From ZC4RG29 sp036381475 (GTDB lineage: Bacteria; Bacteroidota; Bacteroidia; Cytophagales; Cyclobacteriaceae): a DNA stretch of 6,699 nt. The notes under the pieces are model-generated. The model did no database searches. It saw nothing but the letters and a program-made list of their open reading frames with translations, and had not been told where the DNA came from. Of the stretch, positions 1 to 6,699 are shown piece after piece. The stretch covers positions 1 through 6,699 of the forward strand of contig DASVCT010000187.1 of assembly GCA_036381475.1 (NCBI GenBank), written 5' to 3'. The number at the start of each line of letters is the position of its first letter. Position 1 is the stretch's first letter. Made by a program: the position numbers and the translations under genes.

Positions 1-2461
1 TTTTGAATACTCCTGAAAGCACGACGTTCAGCGACCCGATCTTAAGCCCCCTCCAGGATGCCGACTGCCCGATACCCGCCGGTGTTGAGGTGTCGGATTG
101 ATCCAGCATTATCTGCGAAGCCGTCATCCGGAAACCAACAAGTTGCGGAACGGTGAAAGAATGACTTAGCTGATTGATCGAAACGGTCCAGTCGCTGACA
201 TCATCCAGCGTCGTCGAAAAATCTGCCGTTACCTTTGTATTTCCCCCGACTACATCGCCGGAGTTATCGACCGGAAGCAAGATGCTCCGATCAAAAATTA
301 CACTGCCCGACACAGCCAACTCTCCGACACCACTACAATCGAAGGATGCAGACGTTGCCGTTTTGTTAAACTTCAGCGACAGCTTGTCCGAAAGGGAGAT
401 AATCTGATCATCCATAAGCACAAGCTGTCCTTCTTCTCCAAACCCATTCGGCCGCAGGCAAATGCTTGTCGTTAAAGTGAGGCGGTTGTCGTCATCGGTA
501 CCCTGTGGCAACTCAACGCTGGCCAAGCCATTCAGAGTAGCCTGCGTTGGTGTGAATATCATTCCCGTCAGGATGAGATCGAAATGGCCATAATCGAATG
601 TGAGCGGTAGTCCTGTTGCCTGGCTGTTATTGGCGGGAAACTGGCTGACCTTTCTGCCGGCTTGTTGTGCCATCTGCAACAAGGCGGAAAGTTGCTCTTC
701 CGTGAGCGATGGATTCCCGTTGGGCTGAGTGGTGACCGGATGATCAGCCAATGACACGGCATCCATAATCGCTGTAACTTTGCTGTTGCCGAATGCCTGG
801 TTGTCGGTGTTGACCTGGAGATTCGTGAACCTGACGTTGACGGGCGTATTCAGGAAGTTCACGCGAACGGTGCCTGTTCCGCTTGCGTTAGTTCCGGATG
901 TGACGATGAGTTTGAATTTGCCGACCTGTACCTCATCTCCAGGTCCAATATTTTTCGGCGAATGATTAACGGGGTCAGTCACGGTGCAGTCCGCGATACA
1001 TTCCGGGCTATCTTCCGGATCCGGCGACATATTGGGTTGGGCCGGCGGAATCGAGAGGACGTCGGCCGGGTTTACGCTTACTTCCACTTCGGCAAAGCCC
1101 TCATGCGCAAGCGTGATCTCCTCCATGGCCACCTCGTTGGCGGCCGCCGCGCCGAATGTGAACGTGCAAACCTGGCTGTGACCACCATTCCTGAAATTAA
1201 ACGGGGTCGACCGTCTCGCCTGCCTTGATGCGGTGTTCATCCTCGCCGTAACGCGGAAAGCATACGTCTTACCTGGCTCCAACTTCGGATCAGCCAGCGA
1301 ATACACATAGCTGTTAGTTCGTACAACCTTTTCAAAAAACGGTGGTATGTTCGCAGCCTGCATGGCCTGATTCGGATCTGTATTGGCGGGATACATCTCG
1401 ACGATCTTCAAAATGTATTCCACCAGATCGGGTCGTACTCCTGCAGGGACACTCCATGTAAACAAAATATTCTGAGGCTGCGTGGCATTAACCGTGGTGT
1501 TGCAGGCAGGCTGGATGATAACAGGGGGTTCGTACTGACGCAGGTCGAAAATGGTACAGCCCATTGGACTGCCAGCGGATCTCGGCTGGCCGGTATTGAA
1601 GTCGAGTGCCTGCAAACAAAGCTGATAATTTCCCTCAGGCAAGCCGTTGCCTCGCATCACGTCCTCCCGGCTGATTCCGGTATACTGCAATACATTCTCA
1701 CCAAAATATTCGCGAAGGTCGTTGCCCGTCAACTGGAGTACCTGTCGTGGCGAGAGCAGAATGGGCTTTGAGGGAATGAACGACGGAGGGATAGTAACGG
1801 CAACGCCGTTGTTTCCCTTTATTGATCCCGTCAGGCGCAACTCCTGTGCCGTACCCGATCGGTTTTGAAGTACCACCAACAGCTTGTTCTGATTGATGTA
1901 ATCGTCCAGGTACGTAGAGTATGGTGGGATAACCTGCGTCGTCAGGCTTACCGCATCTTCCGGGATGGTTTGCTGTATGGTAAATGGAAAGCAGCCGGAT
2001 GGTGCAGGTGTGGAAAGGAACTCGCCGTTGATTATGCTCACGGCCCTGAGGCAAAGCTGATAGTTTCCTCCCGGCAACCCGGATCCATGATAGAGTTCCG
2101 CCTTGGTGATTCCCGTGACCGCCACGTTCTGCTCCAGGAAGTAAGGAGCCAGTTGCGGGCCGGTAAGCTGCACCACCTGGTTTGCATTAAGTATGATGGG
2201 CGGCACTCCATCCTCTGCCAACGTGACGGTTACATTATTCGAGGCCAGTGCTCCGGAAAGCCGGCATTCCACAACGCGCGTGGTGGTGTTCCGGACTGTT
2301 ACCAGTACCTTCATGTGAAAATTCGAAAAGTCAGCCTCAAAGGGCGGAATAACCTGGGTAGTGACTTCGACAATGTTCTGCGCATCCGCTGCCCGGAAGG
2401 GAATGGCAATCGCCAGGACGATAAATGCGATCCATTTCATGATCAGACGTTGCGTTTTCAT
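1..2461 (-). CDS. Large secreted multi-domain surface protein, tandem TANFOR-like repeats plus Fn3-like domain (3' end outside window)
   Basis: Reading the minus strand from ATG at 2461-2459 gives 820 codons without a stop to the left edge, so the C-terminus is missing. Residues 1-27 are a signal peptide: K/R-rich start, hydrophobic core IAFIVLAIAI, cleavage motif A25-D26-A27 before Q28. Two homologous beta-rich units follow, at about 31-162 and 171-306. They share TTQVIPP near the start, a QLTG motif, and GLPxGNYQLCL near the end, with Cys pairs C137/C157 and C282/C302. I recall this pattern as the TANFOR-type domain of Bacteroidota; that name is from memory. Residues about 311-437 look like an Fn3 sandwich, with LFTW, GKTYAFRV and a closing NGGHSQVCTFTFG. 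From about 440 on there is a CIADC motif (488-492), a probable helix at 585-609, and more beta-rich sequence. A second in-frame ATG at 2440-2438 would also keep a good signal peptide. The first ATG overlaps the barrel gene stop as ATGA, indicating an operon. The role is unknown; a surface adhesin or scaffold is inference. Confidence 0.85.
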   Translation of the reverse strand, partial: MKTQRLIMKWIAFIVLAIAIPFRAADAQNIVEVTTQVIPPFEADFSNFHMKVLVTVRNTTTRVVECRLSGALASNNVTVTLAEDGVPPIILNANQVVQLTGPQLAPYFLEQNVAVTGITKAELYHGSGLPGGNYQLCLRAVSIINGEFLSTPAPSGCFPFTIQQTIPEDAVSLTTQVIPPYSTYLDDYINQNKLLVVLQNRSGTAQELRLTGSIKGNNGVAVTIPPSFIPSKPILLSPRQVLQLTGNDLREYFGENVLQYTGISREDVMRGNGLPEGNYQLCLQALDFNTGQPRSAGSPMGCTIFDLRQYEPPVIIQPACNTTVNATQPQNILFTWSVPAGVRPDLVEYILKIVEMYPANTDPNQAMQAANIPPFFEKVVRTNSYVYSLADPKLEPGKTYAFRVTARMNTASRQARRSTPFNFRNGGHSQVCTFTFGAAAANEVAMEEITLAHEGFAEVEVSVNPADVLSIPPAQPNMSPDPEDSPECIADCTVTDPVNHSPKNIGPGDEVQVGKFKLIVTSGTNASGTGTVRVNFLNTPVNVRFTNLQVNTDNQAFGNSKVTAIMDAVSLADHPVTTQPNGNPSLTEEQLSALLQMAQQAGRKVSQFPANNSQATGLPLTFDYGHFDLILTGMIFTPTQATLNGLASVELPQGTDDDNRLTLTTSICLRPNGFGEEGQLVLMDDQIISLSDKLSLKFNKTATSASFDCSGVGELAVSGSVIFDRSILLPVDNSGDVVGGNTKVTADFSTTLDDVSDWTVSINQLSHSFTVPQLVGFRMTASQIMLDQSDTSTPAGIGQSASWRGLKIGSLNVVLSGVFK
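1151..1531 (-). other. Fn3-like domain region within the large secreted protein
   Basis: Residues about 311-437 begin with PPVIIQPACNTTV and contain NILFTWSVP, VEYILKIVEMYP, a PPFFEKVVRTNSYVY strand, LEPGKTYAFRVTAR and a final QVCTFTFG. The order Trp strand, then GKTYAFRV strand, is typical of Fn3-type sandwiches in large Bacteroidota surface proteins. C320 and C432 lie at the two ends and could pair. A basic loop (residues 407-416) precedes the last strand. The domain call is by eye, not by profile search. Confidence 0.6.
1544..1951 (-). repeat. Protein-level tandem repeat, unit 2 (TANFOR-like)
   Basis: This stretch codes residues about 171-306. It repeats the landmarks of unit 1 with an offset of 140-145 residues: TTQVIPP at 174-180, VLQLTG at 241-246, an REYF segment, YTGI at 260-263, GLPEGNYQLCL at 273-283, and Cys 302. 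The two Cys are 20 residues apart in both units, which suggests a conserved disulfide. Confidence 0.75.
1976..2371 (-). repeat. Protein-level tandem repeat, unit 1 (TANFOR-like)
   Basis: This stretch codes residues about 31-162 of the large secreted protein. It aligns by eye with the next unit: TTQVIPP at 34-40, VVQLTG at 96-101, an APYF segment just after, a VTGI segment near 115-118, GLPGGNYQLCL at 128-138, and a second Cys at 157. The nucleotide sequences have diverged, so the duplication is old or kept by selection on the protein. Confidence 0.75.
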
Positions 2462-4179
2462 GGCTTTGCTTTTTTTCCAAAATTGTATCGACCCTCGATA
2501 AAACCGGTAAACTCGTTGAATTCCGAACCGGGATACTTGACCGTCAGGTAAATGAGATTGACAGTAGCCGAGAATCCACCTCCCGGATTAAATGAAAGGC
2601 CCGCATTGGCACTGTGTGAGTCGCCCAGGTCAGCAAAATTGGCGCTCCACGAAACGTGCAGCATATACTTGTTGTCCGCAAACCCCTTTGTACTCCCAAG
2701 GGCGACACCAAACGATTCATTTATGCCGTTGTTGCTATCCAGTTTGTTGGAGGTGAAGGATGCATTCAGGCCGAGTGCGGACTTGACGCGGTAGAAACTG
2801 TAGTTGAAGTTGACGATGGAAGCCGTGTACTGGCTAAAGGGCTGCGTCGTGAGGTTCCGATCCCGAAGTTCAAAACGGTTGAGCATGATCATGAATGTAT
2901 GGGTGCGCAGTGAATCAATTATGTTGTACCGCGCGCCAAGGGTGATTCCCGGGTTGCTCATGTGCATACGCGTGCTGTCCGTCAATTCTACCATTCCGGA
3001 CGTCTGGTTGGTTTTCATATCCTGGTAACCGATGTCAAATCCATACCGGTAGTTGGGATTAATGGAAAGATTGATACGGGGAATAGTACGTCGCGTTGTC
3101 GCATACTTCTTTCCGCTCAGGTTGTCGCGTTGATGTACAAAACCCATCGTCGCAATGACTTTGCTCTGAAAAAAATAAACGACTGGCGTTACGCTGAACG
3201 ATTCAATGTCATTATTGAAGAAGTACGCACCCATCGATTGGTAGTCGGCATCGATGCGCTGGTACTCCGCCTGCACATTGAATTTTGCGTGGGAATAGTT
3301 CAGTCCGCTCTTCACCGCACGGTAATAGTAGGTCGTACTATTGATGGGGATGAATGGTTTGAAAAGTCTTGAAAGGGAAACCGAGTCGCTACCGGAACCT
3401 TCCTCGACCGCCTCCCGATCTCGTGTATATGCACTGACAGCGCCCTCGAAGTAGACGGACAGCTTGTTGAAGAACATTTTTCGCGCGTTGATGCCGATCA
3501 CAACGTTTTCCGCAGGACGCACAGCTTGTTTGACCGAGTCGTCTGAAATGGAGGAAGGATCATCCGCCGCCTTGAACAGGATAACGTCGATGAAGTTGTT
3601 GTTGTCGCCATAGCCCACTTTTGCGCTCCACCCACTGCGTTTATACACGGGATCATCTGCCACGGGAATGGGCTGTATCTGCAGCAGAGTATCCAGTGAA
3701 AGACTGTCGGGGGGCGGGATGTACTGTACTGCGCGGCGCAGTCGCCCATACATGAATCCGAGCCGGAGCTTTCCGGGATTCAGATCGAACCCGACGCCCA
3801 GCATCTGGTGTCCGGCCAGTGTAAAAGATGAGTGCGTGACATTGCGATAGCCCAGGTGAAGGGTCGCCCATTTGTACGTGGGGCTGACGCCGAATTGGTT
3901 AAAGGGCTGACCGTAGGACGTTCCCTGGTTGGAGTACGTGAATGAAAAGGGCAGGTAAAGTTCGTAGATGCCGATGTTCACATTTCCGCCGAGGACATAC
4001 CCAAACGGATCACGGCGTTCGGGGATGCCGTCGGCGTTGTAGAATACAAGTCGGCTGGATACGCCTCCAGAAATGGAGAAGGGTTTTGTTTTTCCGATGT
4101 TCTCCAGATTTTGGGCGTGAGCCTGGAAAACCAACAGCAGCAGCGCAAGGATCGCAATATGTCTGAAGGGGTCTGGCAC
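2458..4179 (-). CDS. Predicted beta-barrel outer-membrane protein (573 aa), function unknown
   Basis: The ORF starts at GTG 4179-4177. An in-frame TGA lies two codons upstream (TGA GTT GTG) and the first in-frame ATG is about 140 codons downstream, past the signal peptide, so GTG is the only sensible start. Residues 1-22 are a signal peptide: R6/H7, core ILALLLLVF, cleavage motif A20-H21-A22 before Q23. The mature part is rich in alternating aromatic and polar stretches typical of membrane beta-strands, for example ELYLPFSFTYSN, KLRLGFMYGRL, TTYYYRAVKSGLNYSH, VTPVVYFF and IVNFNYSFYRVKSALGLN. It ends with FTGFIEGRYNFGKKAKP, a last strand close to the C-terminus. There are no Cys residues and no TonB plug or OmpA domain that I can see. 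I recall related barrels in Bacteroidota containing a QPFNQFG and TLAGH region but know no name. It overlaps the next gene by four bases, so the two products probably work together at the outer membrane; that is inference. Confidence 0.85.
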   Translation of the reverse strand: MPDPFRHIAILALLLLVFQAHAQNLENIGKTKPFSISGGVSSRLVFYNADGIPERRDPFGYVLGGNVNIGIYELYLPFSFTYSNQGTSYGQPFNQFGVSPTYKWATLHLGYRNVTHSSFTLAGHQMLGVGFDLNPGKLRLGFMYGRLRRAVQYIPPPDSLSLDTLLQIQPIPVADDPVYKRSGWSAKVGYGDNNNFIDVILFKAADDPSSISDDSVKQAVRPAENVVIGINARKMFFNKLSVYFEGAVSAYTRDREAVEEGSGSDSVSLSRLFKPFIPINSTTYYYRAVKSGLNYSHAKFNVQAEYQRIDADYQSMGAYFFNNDIESFSVTPVVYFFQSKVIATMGFVHQRDNLSGKKYATTRRTIPRINLSINPNYRYGFDIGYQDMKTNQTSGMVELTDSTRMHMSNPGITLGARYNIIDSLRTHTFMIMLNRFELRDRNLTTQPFSQYTASIVNFNYSFYRVKSALGLNASFTSNKLDSNNGINESFGVALGSTKGFADNKYMLHVSWSANFADLGDSHSANAGLSFNPGGGFSATVNLIYLTVKYPGSEFNEFTGFIEGRYNFGKKAKP

Positions 4180-4229
4180 AACTCAGCGAATCGCCACACA
4201 AACTAGTACGGGGGAATTCGCCATACCCT

Positions 4230-4241
4230 GGTCAATTGACC
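4230..4241. repeat. 12-base perfect palindrome GGTCAATTGACC
   Basis: The sequence is identical to its reverse complement over 12 bases and contains the first AATTGA box. It sits about 50 bases upstream of the barrel gene start, a position and size that suit a dimeric regulator. The function is inferred from position only. Confidence 0.4.
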
Positions 4242-4281
4242 GTTGAAGGATTTGAATTGATGGCCGATGCCCGCGAATTGA
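4234..4281. promoter_or_regulatory. Three AATTGA boxes at exact 21-base spacing
   Basis: AATTGA occurs at 4234-4239, 4255-4260 and 4276-4281, each preceded by C or G and followed by a (C/T)(C/G)G triplet. The 21-base step is two turns of the helix, placing the boxes on one face of the DNA. They lie 55-102 bases upstream of the barrel gene start, where an activator or repressor would bind. They also lie upstream of the HigB relic. No regulator is identified. Confidence 0.35.
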
Positions 4282-4302
4282 CGGGGACAAACCGACTTCT
4301 TC

Positions 4303-4329
4303 AAAAAAATCCGTTGGCATTTTGCCAAC
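4303..4329 (-). terminator. Probable Rho-independent terminator for the permease transcript
   Basis: On the minus strand, GTTGGCA (4329-4323) and TGCCAAC (4319-4313) form a perfect 7-bp stem with an AAA loop. GGA and seven T residues (4309-4303) follow. It lies about 210 bases after the permease stop and about 125 before the barrel gene start, so it would separate the two transcripts. The same palindrome sits 10 bases upstream of the HigB relic and could instead be a leftover operator. Confidence 0.55.
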
Positions 4330-4339
4330 ACCGCGTTAG

Positions 4340-4591
4340 ATGGAGGTTGTGAATGTCATCAAACGGCAAGTGATCCACGATTTTTGCCGAAAGCACAGTG
4401 ATGCCCGAATCCCACTACAAACCTGGTTTTCGGTTTGTAAGAAGGCGCACTGGGCTGATTACCCGACATCAGGTCGGATGAGGACCGCGAATTGCTCCTT
4501 ACCGGAAGAAATCGACCCGAAGGAAGAAATAGATAACTACTCCGACCTCAAACTCTTTACCGGATTCATCAGCGCTGCCCTTATCGCCTGA
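4340..4591 (+). pseudogene. HigB-family toxin remnant (N-terminal part only)
   Basis: The plus-strand frame from ATG 4340 codes 83 residues. Residues 4-38 resemble the start of HigB toxins (RelE-like mRNA interferases of about 95-100 residues): VNVIKRQVIHDF, then CRKHSDARIPLQTW, then KKAHW. The family pattern of Phe, KHxDA, a Trp, then KKAxW is kept in order and spacing. After Trp38 (4451-4453) the similarity stops. The family core, usually VGNxRxVFNIKGNxYR followed by FIGTHxxYDKI, is absent in all three plus frames. No HigA antitoxin gene follows. The tail instead runs into the antisense of the permease 3' end, overlapping it by 55 bases. Aligned to family members, the natural start would be GTG 4349 (MNVIKR...), preceded by GGAGG at 4342-4346, which is very close. 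I read it as a decayed toxin-antitoxin relic; a short expressed protein cannot be excluded. Confidence 0.6.
4416..4439. repeat. 8-bp inverted repeat inside the HigB relic
   Basis: TACAAACC (4416-4423) and GGTTTGTA (4432-4439) pair perfectly around an eight-base loop. There is no T-tract on either strand. On the minus strand it lies about 100 bases after the permease stop and could protect that transcript's 3' end. It may equally be a chance structure in former coding sequence. Confidence 0.35.
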
Positions 4592-6699
4592 TAGCTTACA
4601 GTCATCAACGTGATCAGTAAGGCGCCGAGTCCCGTCAACGCGAATACCCACCAGGAAATATTGACGCGGTATTCATATGCCATCAACCAGCTCCGCATGA
4701 AATACCAGGCGATCGGAATGGCCACCATACACGAGATCATCACGAGGATTACGAAATCCCTGGAAAGCATTCCCCAAAGGTTGAGAAGGGATGCACCAAC
4801 AACCTTTCGTATTCCGATTTCTTTTGTTCGCTGCTCTGCCACGAACGATGCAAGGCCAAACAATCCAAGGCAGCTTATGAGTACAGCCAGAACAGCAAAC
4901 ACCGCGGCGAGTTGACCAATCCTTTCCTCCGCGGCAAACTTCAGGGCATACTCCTGATCAGCGAATTTGTATTCGAACGGAACAGAAGGAATGATTCGCC
5001 TGAATACGGCTTCGATTTTTGGGAGGGCGTCATGCGGACTTACTCCCGGATTGACTCTTATGTTGATCCAGTTGCTGTTACCTGCTACAAAGTATACCGT
5101 CGGCACAGGAGGATCGTAAGGTGAGCTGGCTATCATGTCACGGATCACACCGATGATCGTGAATTCACGAAGTCTGCTATCCCAAACAGGTTGCCAGCGA
5201 AGGACCTCCCCCACCGGGTCATCAAATCCCAAAAGGGCAGCTACCGATTCACTGATAACAATAGCCGAAGAGTCACTGGCCAGTTCCTTCGAGAAATCCC
5301 TACCCGTGACAAATTGCCAACCGACCGTTTTTCCATACTCCGGCGAAACACTCAGCGTTCCGAAATCGGTAAGCAAACCCGGATCCTTACCTCTCCAATC
5401 GAATCCACCATTGCTCGACGTGATACCTGTGACGGGACTCTGCGATTCAGCCACCTCATATACTGCGCCGGTTGCCTTGAGCGCCGTCTGCAGCACGTCA
5501 AACTTTCCGTAAAAATCTGGTGTCGAGATTCGCACCAAAATCAGGCCCTCGCGGTCGTATCCGACCGGGCGATCCTTCGCAAACTGTATTTGCTGATAAA
5601 CAATGACAGTGCCTGCGATTAGTGTGACGGAAACCGTGAACTGAACTACAACCAGTGCCCTTCGGGGCAGCGAGGCCATGCGCCCCGCGCGCCAGGTGCC
5701 TTTGAGAACCCTGACGGGTCTGAAAGAAGACAGGTATAGTGCGGGATAGCTTCCCGCCAGCAAACCCGTGATGAGGATGAAGACGAAGCTTGACACCCAG
5801 AACCACGCATTTGTCCACGGCATCGCCATTTGCTTGTCTGAAATTTCGTTGAACCACGGAAGAGCAACAGCAACAATGACGACCGATAGCAAAAATGCCA
5901 GCAATACAATCAAGAACGACTCACTGAAAAATTGGGAAATCAACTGTGCTCGCATCGATCCTACCGCCTTACGAATTCCCACTTCCTTTGCCCTTTTCTC
6001 TGAACGCGCCGTGCTCAGGTTCATAAAATTTATGCAGGCAAGGATCAGCACAAACACACCCACGATACCAAAGAGCCAGACATACTGTATACGCCCTCCG
6101 GTATTGATGCCGTTCTTCCAATCAGAATAAAGATGCCATTTGTCCATCGGGTGCAGAAATATCAAGGGGTTTACGGCGGCGAAGTCGGGGATATGCGAGA
6201 CATTGTTTACAATGGCGTCGCGGATGTTCAGCGATGCTTCGTCAAAGGCAACTGCAGGTTCCATTTCCACAAAGATTTTTAAAAAGTTGTTGGCAAATCC
6301 CTGGGTGGTTACCCATTGATTAAAACTGACAAACAAGTCCCACGGCGCCACGAACGCAACACCATAAAGGCTCGAGTTGTGCGGGAAGTCATCGTACACG
6401 CCGGTTACGGTGACGTTCATCCGGTTGTCGATGAGAAGGTCTTTTCCCATTGGGTCGCTATCACCAAAGAGCGCCTTCGCCATGGAAGCCGACAGCAGTA
6501 TTGAGTTGGGACTTGTGAGGCCGTCACGCGTACCGGCAATCATCCTGAAGGAGAACATCTCAGGCGCAGCCGCTTCCATGAATTGTCCATTGGATGTTAA
6601 CTTAATCTCACCCGCCGACAGGATCTGATCGCCTTCGGGCCACGTTACCAACACATGTTTGAAGTTGGCGCCGTATTTGGTTTTTAGCTCGTCGCCCAA
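4537..6699 (-). CDS. ABC-transporter permease, MacB/FtsX type (N-terminus outside window)
   Basis: The window shows 720 residues ending at TAG 4539-4537; the 5' end runs off the right edge. The missing part should be the first membrane helix and start of the periplasmic domain, perhaps 80-90 residues by comparison with family members of about 800. Order within the visible part: end of periplasmic domain 1 (1-195), FtsX-type block with helices near 205-229, 259-283 and 297-322, a further helix near 347-368 opening the second half, MacB-like periplasmic domain 2 (about 370-590), and a second FtsX block with helices near 594-620, 648-669 and 680-703. Both blocks carry the family signature after the first helix, EVGIRKAVGS (239-248) and EIGIRKVVGAS (627-637). 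The C-terminus NPVKSLRSE is a usual end for these proteins. Such proteins couple cytoplasmic ATP hydrolysis to periplasmic work, often efflux or export. No ATPase partner is visible, so the substrate cannot be told. Confidence 0.93.
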   Translation of the reverse strand: MGDELKTKYGANFKHVLVTWPEGDQILSAGEIKLTSNGQFMEAAAPEMFSFRMIAGTRDGLTSPNSILLSASMAKALFGDSDPMGKDLLIDNRMNVTVTGVYDDFPHNSSLYGVAFVAPWDLFVSFNQWVTTQGFANNFLKIFVEMEPAVAFDEASLNIRDAIVNNVSHIPDFAAVNPLIFLHPMDKWHLYSDWKNGINTGGRIQYVWLFGIVGVFVLILACINFMNLSTARSEKRAKEVGIRKAVGSMRAQLISQFFSESFLIVLLAFLLSVVIVAVALPWFNEISDKQMAMPWTNAWFWVSSFVFILITGLLAGSYPALYLSSFRPVRVLKGTWRAGRMASLPRRALVVVQFTVSVTLIAGTVIVYQQIQFAKDRPVGYDREGLILVRISTPDFYGKFDVLQTALKATGAVYEVAESQSPVTGITSSNGGFDWRGKDPGLLTDFGTLSVSPEYGKTVGWQFVTGRDFSKELASDSSAIVISESVAALLGFDDPVGEVLRWQPVWDSRLREFTIIGVIRDMIASSPYDPPVPTVYFVAGNSNWINIRVNPGVSPHDALPKIEAVFRRIIPSVPFEYKFADQEYALKFAAEERIGQLAAVFAVLAVLISCLGLFGLASFVAEQRTKEIGIRKVVGASLLNLWGMLSRDFVILVMISCMVAIPIAWYFMRSWLMAYEYRVNISWWVFALTGLGALLITLMTVSYQAIRAALMNPVKSLRSE

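Larger units (their letters stand above)
4180..4536. other. Intergenic region between permease and barrel gene
   Basis: This 357-base gap holds the HigB relic, the terminator-like hairpin, the palindrome and the phased AATTGA boxes. A smaller hairpin, CCGAC (4463-4467) with GTCGG (4473-4477), lies near the permease end. The promoter of the barrel operon must be here or further upstream. I see no exact Bacteroidota TAnnTTTG -7 box in the last 60 bases before the GTG. Confidence 0.6.

Noticed and set aside
1865..2551. Open plus-strand frame of 228 codons
   Set aside because: It lies antisense to the large secreted protein with codons in exact register, so the absence of stops follows from the real gene's codon use. 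The translation shows no signal peptide or domain, while the minus-strand protein has clear motifs.
2962..3372. Open plus-strand frame of 136 codons
   Set aside because: It is antisense to the beta-barrel gene and has no recognisable motif or ribosome site.
4199..4208. TACTAGTTTG on the minus strand as a Bacteroidota -7 box
   Set aside because: The TA and TTTG parts are separated by four bases, or by one base if the inner TA is used, instead of two. No convincing -33 element fits upstream.
4215..4220. AATTCG as a fourth member of the AATTGA series
   Set aside because: It differs in sequence and is 19, not 21, bases from the first box.
4463..4477. CCGAC/GTCGG hairpin as the permease terminator
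   Set aside because: The stem has only five pairs and no T-tract follows.
5191..5622. Plus-strand frame of 143 codons, and the minus-strand frame at 5498-5857
   Set aside because: Both are shadows of the permease, whose frame is intact with full family signatures.
1..6699. CRISPR array, tRNA, rRNA, insertion sequence or phage genes
   Set aside because: No regularly spaced direct repeats, tRNA-like folds, transposase frames or terminal inverted repeats were seen on reading the window.

Overview
The window looks like a chromosomal piece of a Bacteroidota bacterium, most likely of the Cytophagales type. The grounds are a Bacteroidota-style MacB/FtsX permease, a surface protein with repeats I recall only from this phylum, a beta-barrel partner, AXA-type signal peptides leaving a mature N-terminal Gln, and no clear Shine-Dalgarno sites. 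This placement is inference, since no rRNA or marker gene is present.

All three substantial genes read on the minus strand. From right to left they are as follows. (1) Positions 6699-4537 hold a large ABC-transporter permease of the MacB/FtsX type; its N-terminus lies beyond the right edge. (2) Positions 4536-4180 are a 357-base intergenic region. It holds a plus-strand relic of a HigB-type toxin gene, a minus-strand terminator-like hairpin with a T-tract, a 12-base perfect palindrome, and three AATTGA boxes spaced exactly 21 bases apart. (3) Positions 4179-2458 hold a 573-residue secreted beta-barrel outer-membrane protein that begins at GTG. (4) Positions 2461 to the left edge hold a secreted protein of at least 820 residues, open for the whole remaining 2.46 kb with no stop in frame. 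It carries two tandem beta-rich repeats (TANFOR-like, from memory), an Fn3-like domain, and a long beta-rich region that continues outside the window.

Genes 3 and 4 overlap by four bases (ATGA) and almost certainly form one operon. Both products carry signal peptides. The simplest reading is an outer-membrane barrel made together with a very large surface or periplasmic multi-domain partner. The function of the pair is unknown. It is the best candidate here for an under-described system. The permease probably belongs to a separate transcript, because a terminator-like element lies between it and the barrel gene.
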